A stretch of 39,397 bases of DNA from JAMCZU01 sp964479405 (GCA_964479405.1 CAYZMA010000004.1:1-39397), one strand, 5' to 3'. Counted from the stretch's first letter, positions 24,016 to 31,594 are shown. Notes: a model not told the origin generated them from the sequence alone. Made by a program: numbers and translations.

Positions 24016-25691
24016 TTAGTTGCCTCCGGCAATGGCGATGGCGATGGCGATGGCGATGGTTGTGGAGCAAGAATTGGTTCTAAATAATCTAAAGTAACAG
24101 TTAAATTACGAGCGAAACTTGGAATTCTTTTAATTGGCCACCATGAAGGAGAATAAATAAAATCAAACCCCGATAAACCTTCCAACCCATTTAGATAATT
24201 AGTAGCATCTTGCTTGCTTTTTCCTTGCAAATTATTTTTAACTTGCTCGGTATCAATTTTGGCTGAAGTTTTAGCCGAAACTCTGACATCAAAGGTCAAA
24301 AGATTTGAATCGTATTTTTTTTCTTTTACTTGTGGCGAGATAGTGTCATTGGCACCTAGAGAAATCATTTGAGTTGATGGAATTTGTTTTTCTAAAAGAC
24401 TGATGATAAATTTGTCAAAGCCACTCCGCTCGAAAACCATTTCTCTAAGTCTCATTTTTATTTTTAAAGTAAAATCTTGGGCTTCGCTGTCAACCTTAGC
24501 CGAAGATGTTTCGGAAGCAGTTTCTATTTGAATGGCATTTTCTAAAACTTCCAATCCCCCAGCTTTATCTTGCAATTCTTTTTTCAAACTATCAGTCAGC
24601 TCGGTTGTTAATTTGTTTTTAGCTTTGTCGTAGTCATCTTGGGAAACAACTTGGGCCACTTTTGAAAAACCACCGGTTAAATCTTTGGACGACTGCCCAT
24701 AAATAAATTCCTGATTTCCAGACGGAAGTCCCACAATTGTAAAGCGACCAGCTTTAACATTGTATTCTTCGCCGGCATTTTCTGCTTCAATCTCTACGTT
24801 CGCCGTTCCCGGCACCGCCCGACCACTTTGAACACCCGCACCCGGGACAGTCACATTACTCTTAAAAACAAAAGTTTTTGACGAAGAAGAAAGTTTTGCC
24901 CCAGCGGAAAAATTGTGATTACTATTGTCTAAATTATTATAAATTGTAATTGTACCACTGGCTTTACCACCCAAGTTCTTTTTGCCAGTGGTCGTAAATT
25001 TTTCTTCTTTTTCTTGATTTAGATCAATTAATTGCCCTAGAAAAGTTTTACTTTCAAGACTGGTCGCTTCAGTACCGGAAACTTGGGCATCAGTCGTTTT
25101 CTCAAAATTCTCCGCCTGAACTTTAAGCTTGACTTGAACTTTTGGCAGGACAAGAAAAGCGCCGATTAAAATTAAAATGATCACCAGAGTAATCATTGGC
25201 CAAATAATTTTTTTAATATTTTTTAAGTCGTGTTCTTTTGGTGTTTTTTGGGGTTGCCAAGGTACCGCCACTTTAACACGAGTCTGTTGAGGTAGTTCTT
25301 TTTCTTTCTCTTGAAAATGATGAACGCTAAAACCTCTGGGTTTTATTTCTTCTTTTGGAACATTTGGCGTATCATCAATCTCAATTACTTCTTGCTGATT
25401 GATTATTGGCGGTGGGGGTTGAAAAATTGGTTGCTGATTCTTGACCGATTCAAAAACCGGCAATCCGACTTTTGAAGCTAAATTTCTACCAATTTTATCG
25501 GAAGTAATTAAAGCAATTTCTTTACCTAAATTAGCCGCTTCTTTGACGAGCAATCTTAAATTAACCACGCTTTGAAGCAAAGTTGCTTCTCTTGGCACTA
25601 CTAAACCTAATCGAGCAACTTTTGAGTGCTTAATTTTATCAATAACCGAAGTAATTTCTTCATCAGGTTCTAGGTAAAGTATCTCATCCAT
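24012..25691 (-). CDS. Baseplate-J-like membrane protein with N-terminal cytosolic domain
   Basis: This 559-aa protein has three parts. Residues 1-85 form a small alpha/beta domain (DEEITSVIDKIKHSKVARLGLVVPREATLLQS). Residues 85-165 are a Pro/Gln-rich linker and about 165-187 a TM. The rest is extracytoplasmic and resembles baseplate J/gp47 domains (GTITIYNNL, GRAVPGTANVEIEAENAGEEYNV, LTGGFSKVAQVVSQDDYDKAKNKL). The C-terminus is a Ser-Pro repeat encoded by four exact 6-bp units. Proteins of this type occur in Patescibacteria without phage genes around. Function unknown; an envelope-spanning or appendage role is inference. It overlaps ruvX by 4 nt. Confidence 0.7.
   Translation of the reverse strand: MDEILYLEPDEEITSVIDKIKHSKVARLGLVVPREATLLQSVVNLRLLVKEAANLGKEIALITSDKIGRNLASKVGLPVFESVKNQQPIFQPPPPIINQQEVIEIDDTPNVPKEEIKPRGFSVHHFQEKEKELPQQTRVKVAVPWQPQKTPKEHDLKNIKKIIWPMITLVIILILIGAFLVLPKVQVKLKVQAENFEKTTDAQVSGTEATSLESKTFLGQLIDLNQEKEEKFTTTGKKNLGGKASGTITIYNNLDNSNHNFSAGAKLSSSSKTFVFKSNVTVPGAGVQSGRAVPGTANVEIEAENAGEEYNVKAGRFTIVGLPSGNQEFIYGQSSKDLTGGFSKVAQVVSQDDYDKAKNKLTTELTDSLKKELQDKAGGLEVLENAIQIETASETSSAKVDSEAQDFTLKIKMRLREMVFERSGFDKFIISLLEKQIPSTQMISLGANDTISPQVKEKKYDSNLLTFDVRVSAKTSAKIDTEQVKNNLQGKSKQDATNYLNGLEGLSGFDFIYSPSWWPIKRIPSFARNLTVTLDYLEPILAPQPSPSPSPSPLPEATK
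24034..24057. repeat. Hexanucleotide tandem repeat (4 exact units)
   Basis: Four copies of GGCGAT in tandem, flanked by near-copies GGCAAT and GGTTGT. They encode the C-terminal (Ser-Pro)n of the baseplate-J-like protein. Unit gain or loss would keep the frame. Confidence 0.9.
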
Positions 25692-25708
25692 TATATTTTT
25701 CTCTAAAT

Positions 25709-25779
25709 GTCATTGCGAAGAGCGTAGCGACAAAGCAATCTTACCAAACGAAAGATTGCTTCACTTCGTTCGCAATGAC
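25709..25779. repeat. REP-like inverted repeat, copy 3 (intergenic)
   Basis: The left arm GTCATTGCGAAGAGCGTAGC continues to AAAGCAATCTT (25709-25742). The right arm is AAAGATTGCTTCACTTCG to CGCAATGAC (25751-25779). It fills the gap between the FtsA/PilM-like gene and the baseplate-J-like gene. Confidence 0.9.
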
Positions 25780-25784
25780 TTATA

Positions 25785-27041
25785 CTATTCTCTTAAGCTG
25801 GAAACAATTCTGTTTAAAACATTGTCCATCACCGCTTCTTCGCCTACCAAATCAATGGCTAAATTAACTAAACTCATTGGGGTTATGTCCCACGGATTTT
25901 TTAATTCCCCAGTTTGATCGGCAATATTTTCAACATCAGAGGGTTTAATAAAATGAACCGTCGGCTGACGCGAAAAAGGCAAATTTTTATTCCACACTGC
26001 TTCTTTTAAAACTTCTTCAATATCTGGTAGTATGGTGCCACCACCACACAGCAGAATTCTTGACGGTAATAAATCAAGCGAAGAAAACTCCTCCAAAGTT
26101 AATTCTACACCGGAAAGCCAGACCTGGCAATCGGTTTTTAAAGCGTTTTTAATAAATTGAACGTCTTCTTCTGGTAGCTCTTTTTTGGAATATTTAATTT
26201 TCATTGTTTCTGCTTCTTCAAAAGTACAACCAAAAACTTGAGCAATTCTTTTGGTAAAAGATCGCCCTCCTAGAGCAAACATTTTCGTGCCTTCAACTCC
26301 ACCAGAACTGACAATTGCAATATCGGTTGTGCCACCACCAATATCAATAAAAATAGCACTAAATTCAGTTGATTCTTTCGGACCAACCGACCGGGCCAAA
26401 GCGTAAGGATCAGCCACAATTGAAAGCAAATCTAAACCTAATTCGGCGGCAATTGTTTGCAAGGCGCCTAAATGAACAATTGGCGCAAAAGCGTTAAAAA
26501 CGCCAACCTGCAACTCCCGTCCCTGAAAACCCAAAGGGTTGGTCACTTTATAGCCGTCAATTTTAACATCTACAATAGCGGCATTCACCAGTTTGACATC
26601 AATTTCGGCATGACCTGTTTCCCAGGCCAAAATTTGGCGAGCTCTGTCAAAAGATCGGCGCTGGATGCGCGAGATAATATCTTTTAGTTCTTCTAAAGTA
26701 ATCCCCAACTTTGGGTTTGGCCTGGTATATTTAATCGTCGTGGTATTACCCTTTACCAATTCGCCGGCAATGCCCATAATTACTTGAGTAGGCATAATTT
26801 TAGCCATTTCGGCGGCTCGTTCCAAAGCTTTTTTACAATTTTTGACCACTCCGCCAATATCGGTAACAGCGCCACCTTGCATATCCGAAAGCCTCTGCCG
26901 CTGACGACCGGTGCCAACCACCAAGCCTTTGTCGTCTTCAACCTTAAAAATAAGACATTTGGCATATTCCGTGCCTATGTCCATGGCGACGGCAAAACGA
27001 TTTTCAATTTTTTTAGTCCACAGAAAATCAAATAAACCCAA
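25785..27041 (-). CDS. FtsA/PilM-like actin-family ATPase
   Basis: This 418-aa protein has an actin-type ATPase fold: phosphate-1 AMDIGTEYAKCLIF, an SHS2-like insert (about 85-165), phosphate-2 IFIDIGGGTTDIAIVSSGGV and adenosine motif RILLCGGGTILPDI. It resembles both FtsA (division) and PilM (type IV pilus). The long C-terminal region without a clear amphipathic FtsA tail leaves this open. The start is TTG 27041, four bases after GGAGG. No ftsZ or pil genes are in the window. It is followed by the baseplate-J-like, ruvX and mltG genes. Confidence 0.8.
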   Translation of the reverse strand: MGLFDFLWTKKIENRFAVAMDIGTEYAKCLIFKVEDDKGLVVGTGRQRQRLSDMQGGAVTDIGGVVKNCKKALERAAEMAKIMPTQVIMGIAGELVKGNTTTIKYTRPNPKLGITLEELKDIISRIQRRSFDRARQILAWETGHAEIDVKLVNAAIVDVKIDGYKVTNPLGFQGRELQVGVFNAFAPIVHLGALQTIAAELGLDLLSIVADPYALARSVGPKESTEFSAIFIDIGGGTTDIAIVSSGGVEGTKMFALGGRSFTKRIAQVFGCTFEEAETMKIKYSKKELPEEDVQFIKNALKTDCQVWLSGVELTLEEFSSLDLLPSRILLCGGGTILPDIEEVLKEAVWNKNLPFSRQPTVHFIKPSDVENIADQTGELKNPWDITPMSLVNLAIDLVGEEAVMDNVLNRIVSSLRE

Positions 27042-27053
27042 AACCCCTCCCGC

Positions 27054-27095
27054 TCCTGAGTTTCGTTCCTGTAATAACAGGAAGAAAGCTCAGGA
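27054..27095 (-). other. Long 5'-leader hairpin upstream of the FtsA/PilM-like gene
   Basis: Two 19-base arms (TCCTGAG..TTCCTGT type) pair with only three mismatches around AATA. The structure ends about 12 bases before the TTG start and abuts the GGGAGGGG ribosome site, so it could influence translation. Confidence 0.6.
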
Positions 27096-27097
27096 AG

Positions 27098-27162
27098 TCC
27101 CGCTGATTGCGCTTCTTTGTGTACACTATGTAATAGGTTGCAAAGAAAGCAATTTTGCGGGA
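27098..27162. repeat. Imperfect inverted repeat with TCCCGC ends
   Basis: TCCCGC..ATTGC..TTCTTTG is mirrored by CAAAGAAAGCAATTTTGCGGGA. The outer arm AATTTTGCGGGA also occurs in the element at 36613-36645, suggesting a second repeat family. Confidence 0.6.
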
Positions 27163-27216
27163 TATTTCATTCCAAAATACCAAAAACACGGATTCCTAAA
27201 TCCCTTTATATTATAT

Positions 27217-27245
27217 AGTATACCGCAATTTCGTCTGGATACCAA
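27217..27245 (-). promoter_or_regulatory. Promoter candidate for the FtsA/PilM-like operon
   Basis: On the minus strand TTGGTA (27240-27245) is followed after 17 nt by TATACT (27217-27222). The leader would be about 170 nt and include both inverted repeats. The rest of 27042-27471 holds the palindrome at 27365 and no gene. Confidence 0.55.
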
Positions 27246-27364
27246 AAAGCCGCACGAAATGACGAGTTTGAAATAATAGTTAGATTAAAATTACTCTATT
27301 CAGACGAGAAACCATCAACTTTCTATTATTAAGCTATCTCAATATTTATTTGTGAATTTCCTAC

Positions 27365-27402
27365 CTATCAAAAACTACCACGATCGTATGAGTTTTTGAT
27401 AG
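27365..27402. promoter_or_regulatory. 38-bp symmetric palindrome, upstream site
   Basis: The arms CTATCAAAAACT and AGTTTTTGATAG are perfectly complementary. A perfect ACGATCGT core (27380-27387) has exactly the same centre of symmetry. The site ends 69 bp before the PaaX/Cas2-like gene. Its right arm contains TTGATA, a possible -35 box. Confidence 0.85.
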
Positions 27403-27471
27403 AATAGAAATATAGATAAACTATCGTTTGTCACGGAATTTCAATGATAAAAATATAGAAGATATAAATAA

Positions 27472-28014
27472 ATGAAAAGAAAAAAGCCAATTATTGGCGA
27501 AAATGAAAAAGAAATTATTAAATGTGTCGGATTGGGATTATTTGTCGTTGCATCCATTGTTTTACCTAATCTTCCAATGGCATTACAGCCAATTTTTAAA
27601 ATGCGGGGCAACAAAGGTTTGCAAAAATTATTAAAAAATTTGGAAAAGAAAAGATATATCAATCTTGGCAGTGAAAAAATTAAACTGACCAGTAAAGGCA
27701 AAGAGCTTCTCCAAAAAATTTATATTTCCGAAATTACTATTTCTAAGCCAAAAGAATGGGATGGAAATTGGCATTTAATTGCTTACGATATTCCAGAAAT
27801 CTACCGAAATTATCGAGATGACTTCAGAGAATTTTTAGAAAGAAATAATTTTTATCAGACTCAAAAAAGTTTATGGGTCTATCCGTATGAGTGTAAAGAA
27901 GAAATAGCAGTAATATGTAAAAATTTAAATATTTTGCCTTATGTAATTGTCATGACTACCGAAAAATTACCCAATGAAGAAAAAATGGTTGCTCATTTTG
28001 GACTTGATAATTAA
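27472..28014 (+). CDS. PaaX-like winged-helix / Cas2-fold protein
   Basis: This 180-aa protein has an N-terminal winged-helix-like half (about 10-85: GLQKLLKNLEKKRYINLGSEKIKLTSKGKELL). The Cas2-like ferredoxin-fold half (about 98-175) shows WHLIAYDIPEIYRNYRDDFREFLERN and FYQTQKSLWVYP. D106 sits where Cas2 has its metal Asp. This matches PaaX-type regulators, whose C-terminal part is Cas2-like. No cas1 and no CRISPR array are present, so a regulator is more likely than a spacer-acquisition enzyme. It stands alone on the plus strand, between two palindromes of identical geometry (27365-27402, 28034-28071). The ribosome site is weak (AGAAGAT). Confidence 0.8.
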   Translation: MKRKKPIIGENEKEIIKCVGLGLFVVASIVLPNLPMALQPIFKMRGNKGLQKLLKNLEKKRYINLGSEKIKLTSKGKELLQKIYISEITISKPKEWDGNWHLIAYDIPEIYRNYRDDFREFLERNNFYQTQKSLWVYPYECKEEIAVICKNLNILPYVIVMTTEKLPNEEKMVAHFGLDN

Positions 28015-28033
28015 ATCTCAATAATTATTCAAC

Positions 28034-28071
28034 CTATCAAAAAGTAGAACGATCGTGGTAGTTTTTAATAG
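28034..28071. promoter_or_regulatory. 38-bp symmetric palindrome, downstream site
   Basis: CTATCAAAAAGT and AGTTTTTAATAG arms surround ACGATCGT (28049-28056), with the same 38-bp length and centre as the site at 27365. It starts 20 bp after the stop of the PaaX/Cas2-like gene. Confidence 0.85.
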
Positions 28072-28118
28072 TTTGAAATAAATTCAGGTTCAAATATGTA
28101 ACTAAATTTATAATTAAA

Positions 28119-28430
28119 TTACGGCGTTGAACTAATTGCCGGTGGCTGGGGTGGCATTATTGGCACTTGACCAGATGAACCTAAACTAAATGATTGTTGG
28201 TTATGAAACAAAGCCGAAGCAATAGACATAAATTTCATATATTCATTTGAACCAATAGGAAAAGTTTTAGCGTATTTATAAACTGCGTAGGCCTTTTGGT
28301 ATCGACCGACCGGCGTGTGGGTTTGGATATAAGGGATATAAGTTAAGGAATAAACTAAAGCCAAAAAACCGATAATTAATATAAAAATAGGATAGAACTC
28401 TAAATGTTTTTTTAATTTTCGTTTTTTCAT
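28119..28430 (-). CDS. Small single-pass membrane protein
   Basis: This 103-aa protein has a basic N-terminus (MKKRKLKKHLEF), one TM (about 14-33) and an extracytoplasmic part rich in Tyr, with a Pro-rich end (PIMPPQPPAISSTP). No family is recognised. ATG 28430 lies 10 nt after the stop of the neighbouring exported protein, so they are likely cotranscribed. A longer reading frame into that neighbour is out of frame with its protein and is rejected. Confidence 0.65.
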   Translation of the reverse strand: MKKRKLKKHLEFYPIFILIIGFLALVYSLTYIPYIQTHTPVGRYQKAYAVYKYAKTFPIGSNEYMKFMSIASALFHNQQSFSLGSSGQVPIMPPQPPAISSTP

Positions 28431-28440
28431 TGATAAAAGT

Positions 28441-29010
28441 TTAGGGTGTGCAATTAACTCCAACACAACCAGCGATTGTCCATTTGGTTGGCCAACTGGA
28501 AACAAAATTTTCTTGCGACCGACCATAGCTATTATTAATGATCCCATAAAACAATCCATACAATCCATTTGGAGAAATAATATAGCCATTTGGTATATCT
28601 AAAATCCGAGAATCATTGAAAAAATTAGGAGCAAAACTTTCATCTGCACCTTGCTCGAATGAAGTTGAACGATGACCACCTGATACCCAATCTGCATTAT
28701 CGTCACTAGCACTGTACTTTACTCTATATTCTATTTGTGAACATGGCACCGAATTAAAACAACCAGTAATTTCCCATTCAGCTGGTCCTATACTGTAATT
28801 ATCTCCTGATGGTAAGACAACATTTCTATATTTTGTCACTCCCCAAGTTTCCGACCAATTGGTAAAATTTGACGCCTTGACAGGTTTTTTGCTTTCAAAA
28901 TAAAAAATTCCAACGGCGACCAAGATCATCATAATACCTATAATTGAAAGTACCATGCCTTTTTTCCCGCCACTACTTAAAACCTTGGCAAGCTTCATTT
29001 TTTTCCGCAT
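28441..29010 (-). CDS. Exported/anchored hypothetical protein behind a repeat-spaced promoter
   Basis: This 189-aa protein has a basic start (MRKKMKLAKVLSSGGKKG), a TM/signal anchor (about 19-39, MVLSIIGIMMILVAVGIFYF) and an extracytoplasmic domain. That domain has two similar Cys-containing motifs (WEITGCFNSVPC and WTIAGCVGVNC), which look like a repeated W-x-I-x-G-C unit with possible disulphides. No family is recognised. ATG 29010 is chosen for GGAGGG four bases upstream. Expression may vary with the (AG)8 tract at 29033-29048. Confidence 0.7.
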   Translation of the reverse strand: MRKKMKLAKVLSSGGKKGMVLSIIGIMMILVAVGIFYFESKKPVKASNFTNWSETWGVTKYRNVVLPSGDNYSIGPAEWEITGCFNSVPCSQIEYRVKYSASDDNADWVSGGHRSTSFEQGADESFAPNFFNDSRILDIPNGYIISPNGLYGLFYGIINNSYGRSQENFVSSWPTKWTIAGCVGVNCTP

Positions 29011-29026
29011 TTTCCCTCCTATCTTC

Positions 29027-29057
29027 ATTTAACTCTCTCTCTCTCTCTGCATGTCAA
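29027..29057 (-). promoter_or_regulatory. Promoter with microsatellite spacer
   Basis: On the minus strand TTGACA (29052-29057) and TTAAAT (29027-29032) are 19 nt apart. Sixteen of those bases are the AG repeat. The ribosome site GGAGGG begins about 9 nt after the -10 box. Confidence 0.55.
29033..29048. repeat. Dinucleotide microsatellite (CT)8
   Basis: Eight uninterrupted CT units (AG on the minus strand) lie between the -35 and -10 hexamers of the upstream promoter of the 28441-29010 gene. Confidence 0.95.
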
Positions 29058-29069
29058 GAGTTTAAATAA

Positions 29070-29115
29070 AAAATTATCCCCAATTTACGCTCCAGCGGAA
29101 ATAAGGGATAATTTT
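29070..29115 (-). terminator. Terminator after alaS
   Basis: AAAATTATCCC pairs with GGGATAATTTT (11 bp). On the minus strand a TTTTTTATTT run follows. It lies about 65 nt after the alaS stop. Nearby, CTAC/GTAG with a GGTC loop and seven T (29129-29147, plus strand) is a second small hairpin with no plus-strand gene to serve. Confidence 0.75.
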
Positions 29116-29180
29116 AGAGTGATTTTTCTACGGTCGTAGTTTTTTTACCCTTTTTTAATACCTTTTATTTAAAATAGAAT

Positions 29181-30860
29181 TTACTCCAAAACCGCTTTAA
29201 TCCGACGCACTCCGGCCGAGGACGATTCTTCTTTTAAGATTTTGAAATGGCTGAGTCCACCAGTAGATTTGACATGCGGACCGCCACAGATTTCACATGA
29301 AAAATTACCGATACTATAAACTTTTACTTTATCGCCATATTTATTTTCAAAAACACCCATCGCCCCAGAGTTTTTGGCTTCTTCCAAAGTCATTTCTTGC
29401 ATTCCAACAGGCAAATCTTTTTCAATATTAACATTCACCAATTCTTCAACTTTTTTAATTTGCTCGTTAGTTAATTTTTCTGGATAATTAAAATCAAACC
29501 GCAAACGCTCGGCGGTAATATTGGAACCTTTTTGATAAATATCATTTCCCAAAATTTGTCGCAGGGAAGCGAGTAGTAGGTGAGTGGCGCTGTGATATTT
29601 TGTTTCCATCTTTCCCCCGCCAGCAAGTCCGCCTTTAAACATACCGGCTGAAGCCGTTCGTGAAAGTTCTTGATGTTTCTTAAAGGCATTTTCAAAATCT
29701 ATTCTTTCAACACTAATTTTATTTTCTTCAGCAAGTTCTGCCGTCATTTCCCAAGGAAAACCGTATGTTTGGTAAAGATTGAAAGCAATTTCGCCAGTTA
29801 AATTTTGCTTTTGTTTTTCAAATTCTTTAAGACCGTTTGAAAGAGTGTTACGAAATTTTGTTTCTTCTTTTTGAATTTCATTTTTAATATTATTCTGATT
29901 AAATTGATATCTATTTTCGTAAATCTTAAAAACTATCTCGGCTAATTTAGCAGTAAAATTATTAGTTATTCCTAGTTGCTGCCCCTTAACAATCGCTCGA
30001 CGAATTAATCGACGAACAATATAACCGCGTTCTTTATTTGATGGCAAAACATCATCGGAAACTGCAAAAACCGAAGCTTTAAGATGGTCGGCAATAATCC
30101 GAAATTCTTTTTGATTGTCGGTATATTTTTTGCCAGAAATTTCTTCAATCTTTTCAATAATCGGCCAAAATAAATCGGTTTGATAATTTTCGTCTTTTTC
30201 TTGTAGGACTGTCAGAAGTCTTTCAAAACCCATTCCAGTATCCACTCCCTTAGATTCTAAATCTTGCCAAGAATTACCTTTCCACACAAATTCATTGAAA
30301 ACTAAATTCCAAATTTCTACATTATCAATATAGAACTCAACTGTTGGACCACCGGGAGAATTTTCGGTGCCCAATGACCAAAAATTGTCTTCGCCCTGAC
30401 CTTCAATTTTTTCTAAACCCTTTAATTGCTCTAGTATCTTCTTAGATTCATTGTCGGTTTTAATCTCAATTTTTGCCTTTTCTTGATCATAATAAGTAGC
30501 TGAAATTCTTGATTGATCTATTTCTAAAATTTCGGTTAAAAATTCCCATGCATATTCAATTGCTTCCTTTTTAAAATAGCCGTCAAAACTAAAATTTCCT
30601 AACATTTCAAAAAAAGTTAAATGAGTATCATCACCCACTTCCTCAATATCGGAAGTTCTAAAACATGGTTGAATAGTAACCACATTTTTGGTCGGCGCTT
30701 CTTTTGAAGAAACATAAAATTTTTTAAATTGTTGCATCCCCGCCGTCGTAAATAAAACCGATGGATCATCTTCAGGAACCAAACTGGCTGATTTTAGTTC
30801 TTTATGTCCTTTTTCAACAAAAAATTGAATAAACTTTTGTCGTAATGTTTTAGAGTCCAT
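29181..30860 (-). CDS. alaS: Alanyl-tRNA synthetase, short form without C-terminal domain
   Basis: This 559-aa enzyme has the AlaRS catalytic core (FTTAGMQQFKKFYV, GMGFERLLTVLQEKD), the helical tRNA-recognition region and the editing domain with its zinc motifs H423-SAT-H427 and C522..C/H (CEICGGPH). The protein ends at RRIKAVLE just after the editing domain. The DHHA1/C-Ala domain of standard, roughly 870-aa enzymes is therefore absent, a reduction seen in Patescibacteria. ATG 30860 (MDSKTLRQKF) is chosen; the in-frame extension upstream overlaps the transglycosylase gene. It lies 2 nt after that gene's stop. Confidence 0.93.
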   Translation of the reverse strand: MDSKTLRQKFIQFFVEKGHKELKSASLVPEDDPSVLFTTAGMQQFKKFYVSSKEAPTKNVVTIQPCFRTSDIEEVGDDTHLTFFEMLGNFSFDGYFKKEAIEYAWEFLTEILEIDQSRISATYYDQEKAKIEIKTDNESKKILEQLKGLEKIEGQGEDNFWSLGTENSPGGPTVEFYIDNVEIWNLVFNEFVWKGNSWQDLESKGVDTGMGFERLLTVLQEKDENYQTDLFWPIIEKIEEISGKKYTDNQKEFRIIADHLKASVFAVSDDVLPSNKERGYIVRRLIRRAIVKGQQLGITNNFTAKLAEIVFKIYENRYQFNQNNIKNEIQKEETKFRNTLSNGLKEFEKQKQNLTGEIAFNLYQTYGFPWEMTAELAEENKISVERIDFENAFKKHQELSRTASAGMFKGGLAGGGKMETKYHSATHLLLASLRQILGNDIYQKGSNITAERLRFDFNYPEKLTNEQIKKVEELVNVNIEKDLPVGMQEMTLEEAKNSGAMGVFENKYGDKVKVYSIGNFSCEICGGPHVKSTGGLSHFKILKEESSSAGVRRIKAVLE

Positions 30861-30862
30861 TT

Positions 30863-31486
30863 TTATTTGTTTCCCAAAATTAGTTTTTTGACGTAGTCGG
30901 AAATATTGGAAAAGCCGATTGCCACCGGATTCTTTTTTTCGGAAATACTTTGCGAATACCAAGAATCGTAAACTTTGTCGTACATTTCCTCGGTTCCTTT
31001 AACTTTTTGAACATAAAAAACCGTCTCGTATGGCAATGGCATAACATTATCTTTAAATTTATCCGCCCGGCCTGACCCGGCATTGTAAGCCGCCAGTGCT
31101 AGATCGGTATCGCCATTATATTTATCCACTAGTCCCTTAATATACCATGTGCCGTAGCGAATTGAGGTATCGGGATCACGCAGATTGCCCATTGACGATT
31201 CGCCAAGCTCTTGTGAGATTGATTGGCCCGTACCGGGCATAATTTGCATTAAGCCAGTGGCGCCAGCGCCTGAAACTGAACCAGCGTTAAACCGACTTTC
31301 GGTATAAATCATAGCGGCAACAAAATTAGGCCGGAGTCCCCTTTCTTCTGAATATTTCTTAATAGTATCTTTATAGTCTAAAGGGTAAAGCAATTCGCCC
31401 CAAACATGGGGAAAGAAAAAATAAAAACCGGCTAATATTGCCACCGTGACAACAATAACAATAATAAAATTAACTATTCTTCTCAT
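30863..31486 (-). CDS. Membrane-anchored soluble-lytic-transglycosylase-like protein
   Basis: This 207-aa protein has an N-terminal TM (about 4-27) and an SLT/GH23 domain. Family motifs are MIYTESRFN (catalytic Glu), GAGATGLMQIMPGTG, DPDTSIRYGTWYIKGL and ALAAYNAGSGR, followed by PLPYETVFYVQKV. It cleaves glycan strands with 1,6-anhydro product formation. The Shine-Dalgarno GAGGAG precedes ATG 31486. A promoter is visible at 31501-31529. alaS follows 2 nt downstream. Confidence 0.92.
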   Translation of the reverse strand: MRRIVNFIIVIVVTVAILAGFYFFFPHVWGELLYPLDYKDTIKKYSEERGLRPNFVAAMIYTESRFNAGSVSGAGATGLMQIMPGTGQSISQELGESSMGNLRDPDTSIRYGTWYIKGLVDKYNGDTDLALAAYNAGSGRADKFKDNVMPLPYETVFYVQKVKGTEEMYDKVYDSWYSQSISEKKNPVAIGFSNISDYVKKLILGNK

Positions 31487-31500
31487 TGCTCCTCAAAACT

Positions 31501-31529
31501 ATCTTATCAAGAAATAAAAAGTTTGTCGA
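31501..31529 (-). promoter_or_regulatory. Promoter of the transglycosylase-alaS operon
   Basis: On the minus strand TCGACA (31524-31529) and TAAGAT (31501-31506) are 17 nt apart, with an extended TGA before the -10 box. The tRNA-Phe promoter uses the same TGATAAGAT form. Confidence 0.6.
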
Positions 31530-31547
31530 GCCATTCAAAGCAAATAC

Positions 31548-31576
31548 AAAAAAGTAGCCACAGCAATGTGGCTACT
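31548..31576 (-). terminator. Terminator after the 56-aa gene
   Basis: A perfect 10-bp stem, AGTAGCCACA/TGTGGCTACT, with a four-base loop is followed on the minus strand by six T. It lies about 20 nt after the stop of the small gene. Confidence 0.9.
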
Positions 31577-31594
31577 GATTAAATTGAAGCTCTG

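Noticed and set aside
27472..28014. CRISPR-Cas adaptation gene cas2
   Set aside because: The C-terminal half is Cas2-like, but a winged-helix half precedes it, no cas1 or other cas gene is near, and no CRISPR array (regular direct repeats with spacers) occurs in the window.
28431..28589. Upstream extension of the 103-aa membrane protein gene
   Set aside because: It runs in another frame through the well-supported exported protein gene 28441-29010.
29129..29147. Plus-strand hairpin with seven T, possibly a third copy of the ACGATCGT-type site
   Set aside because: The core (ACGGTCGT) is not a perfect palindrome and the CTATCAAAAA arms are absent. No plus-strand gene precedes it.
30861..30962. 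N-terminal extension of alaS
   Set aside because: It overlaps the transglycosylase gene out of frame. AlaRS proteins begin at the MDSKTLRQKF-like position.
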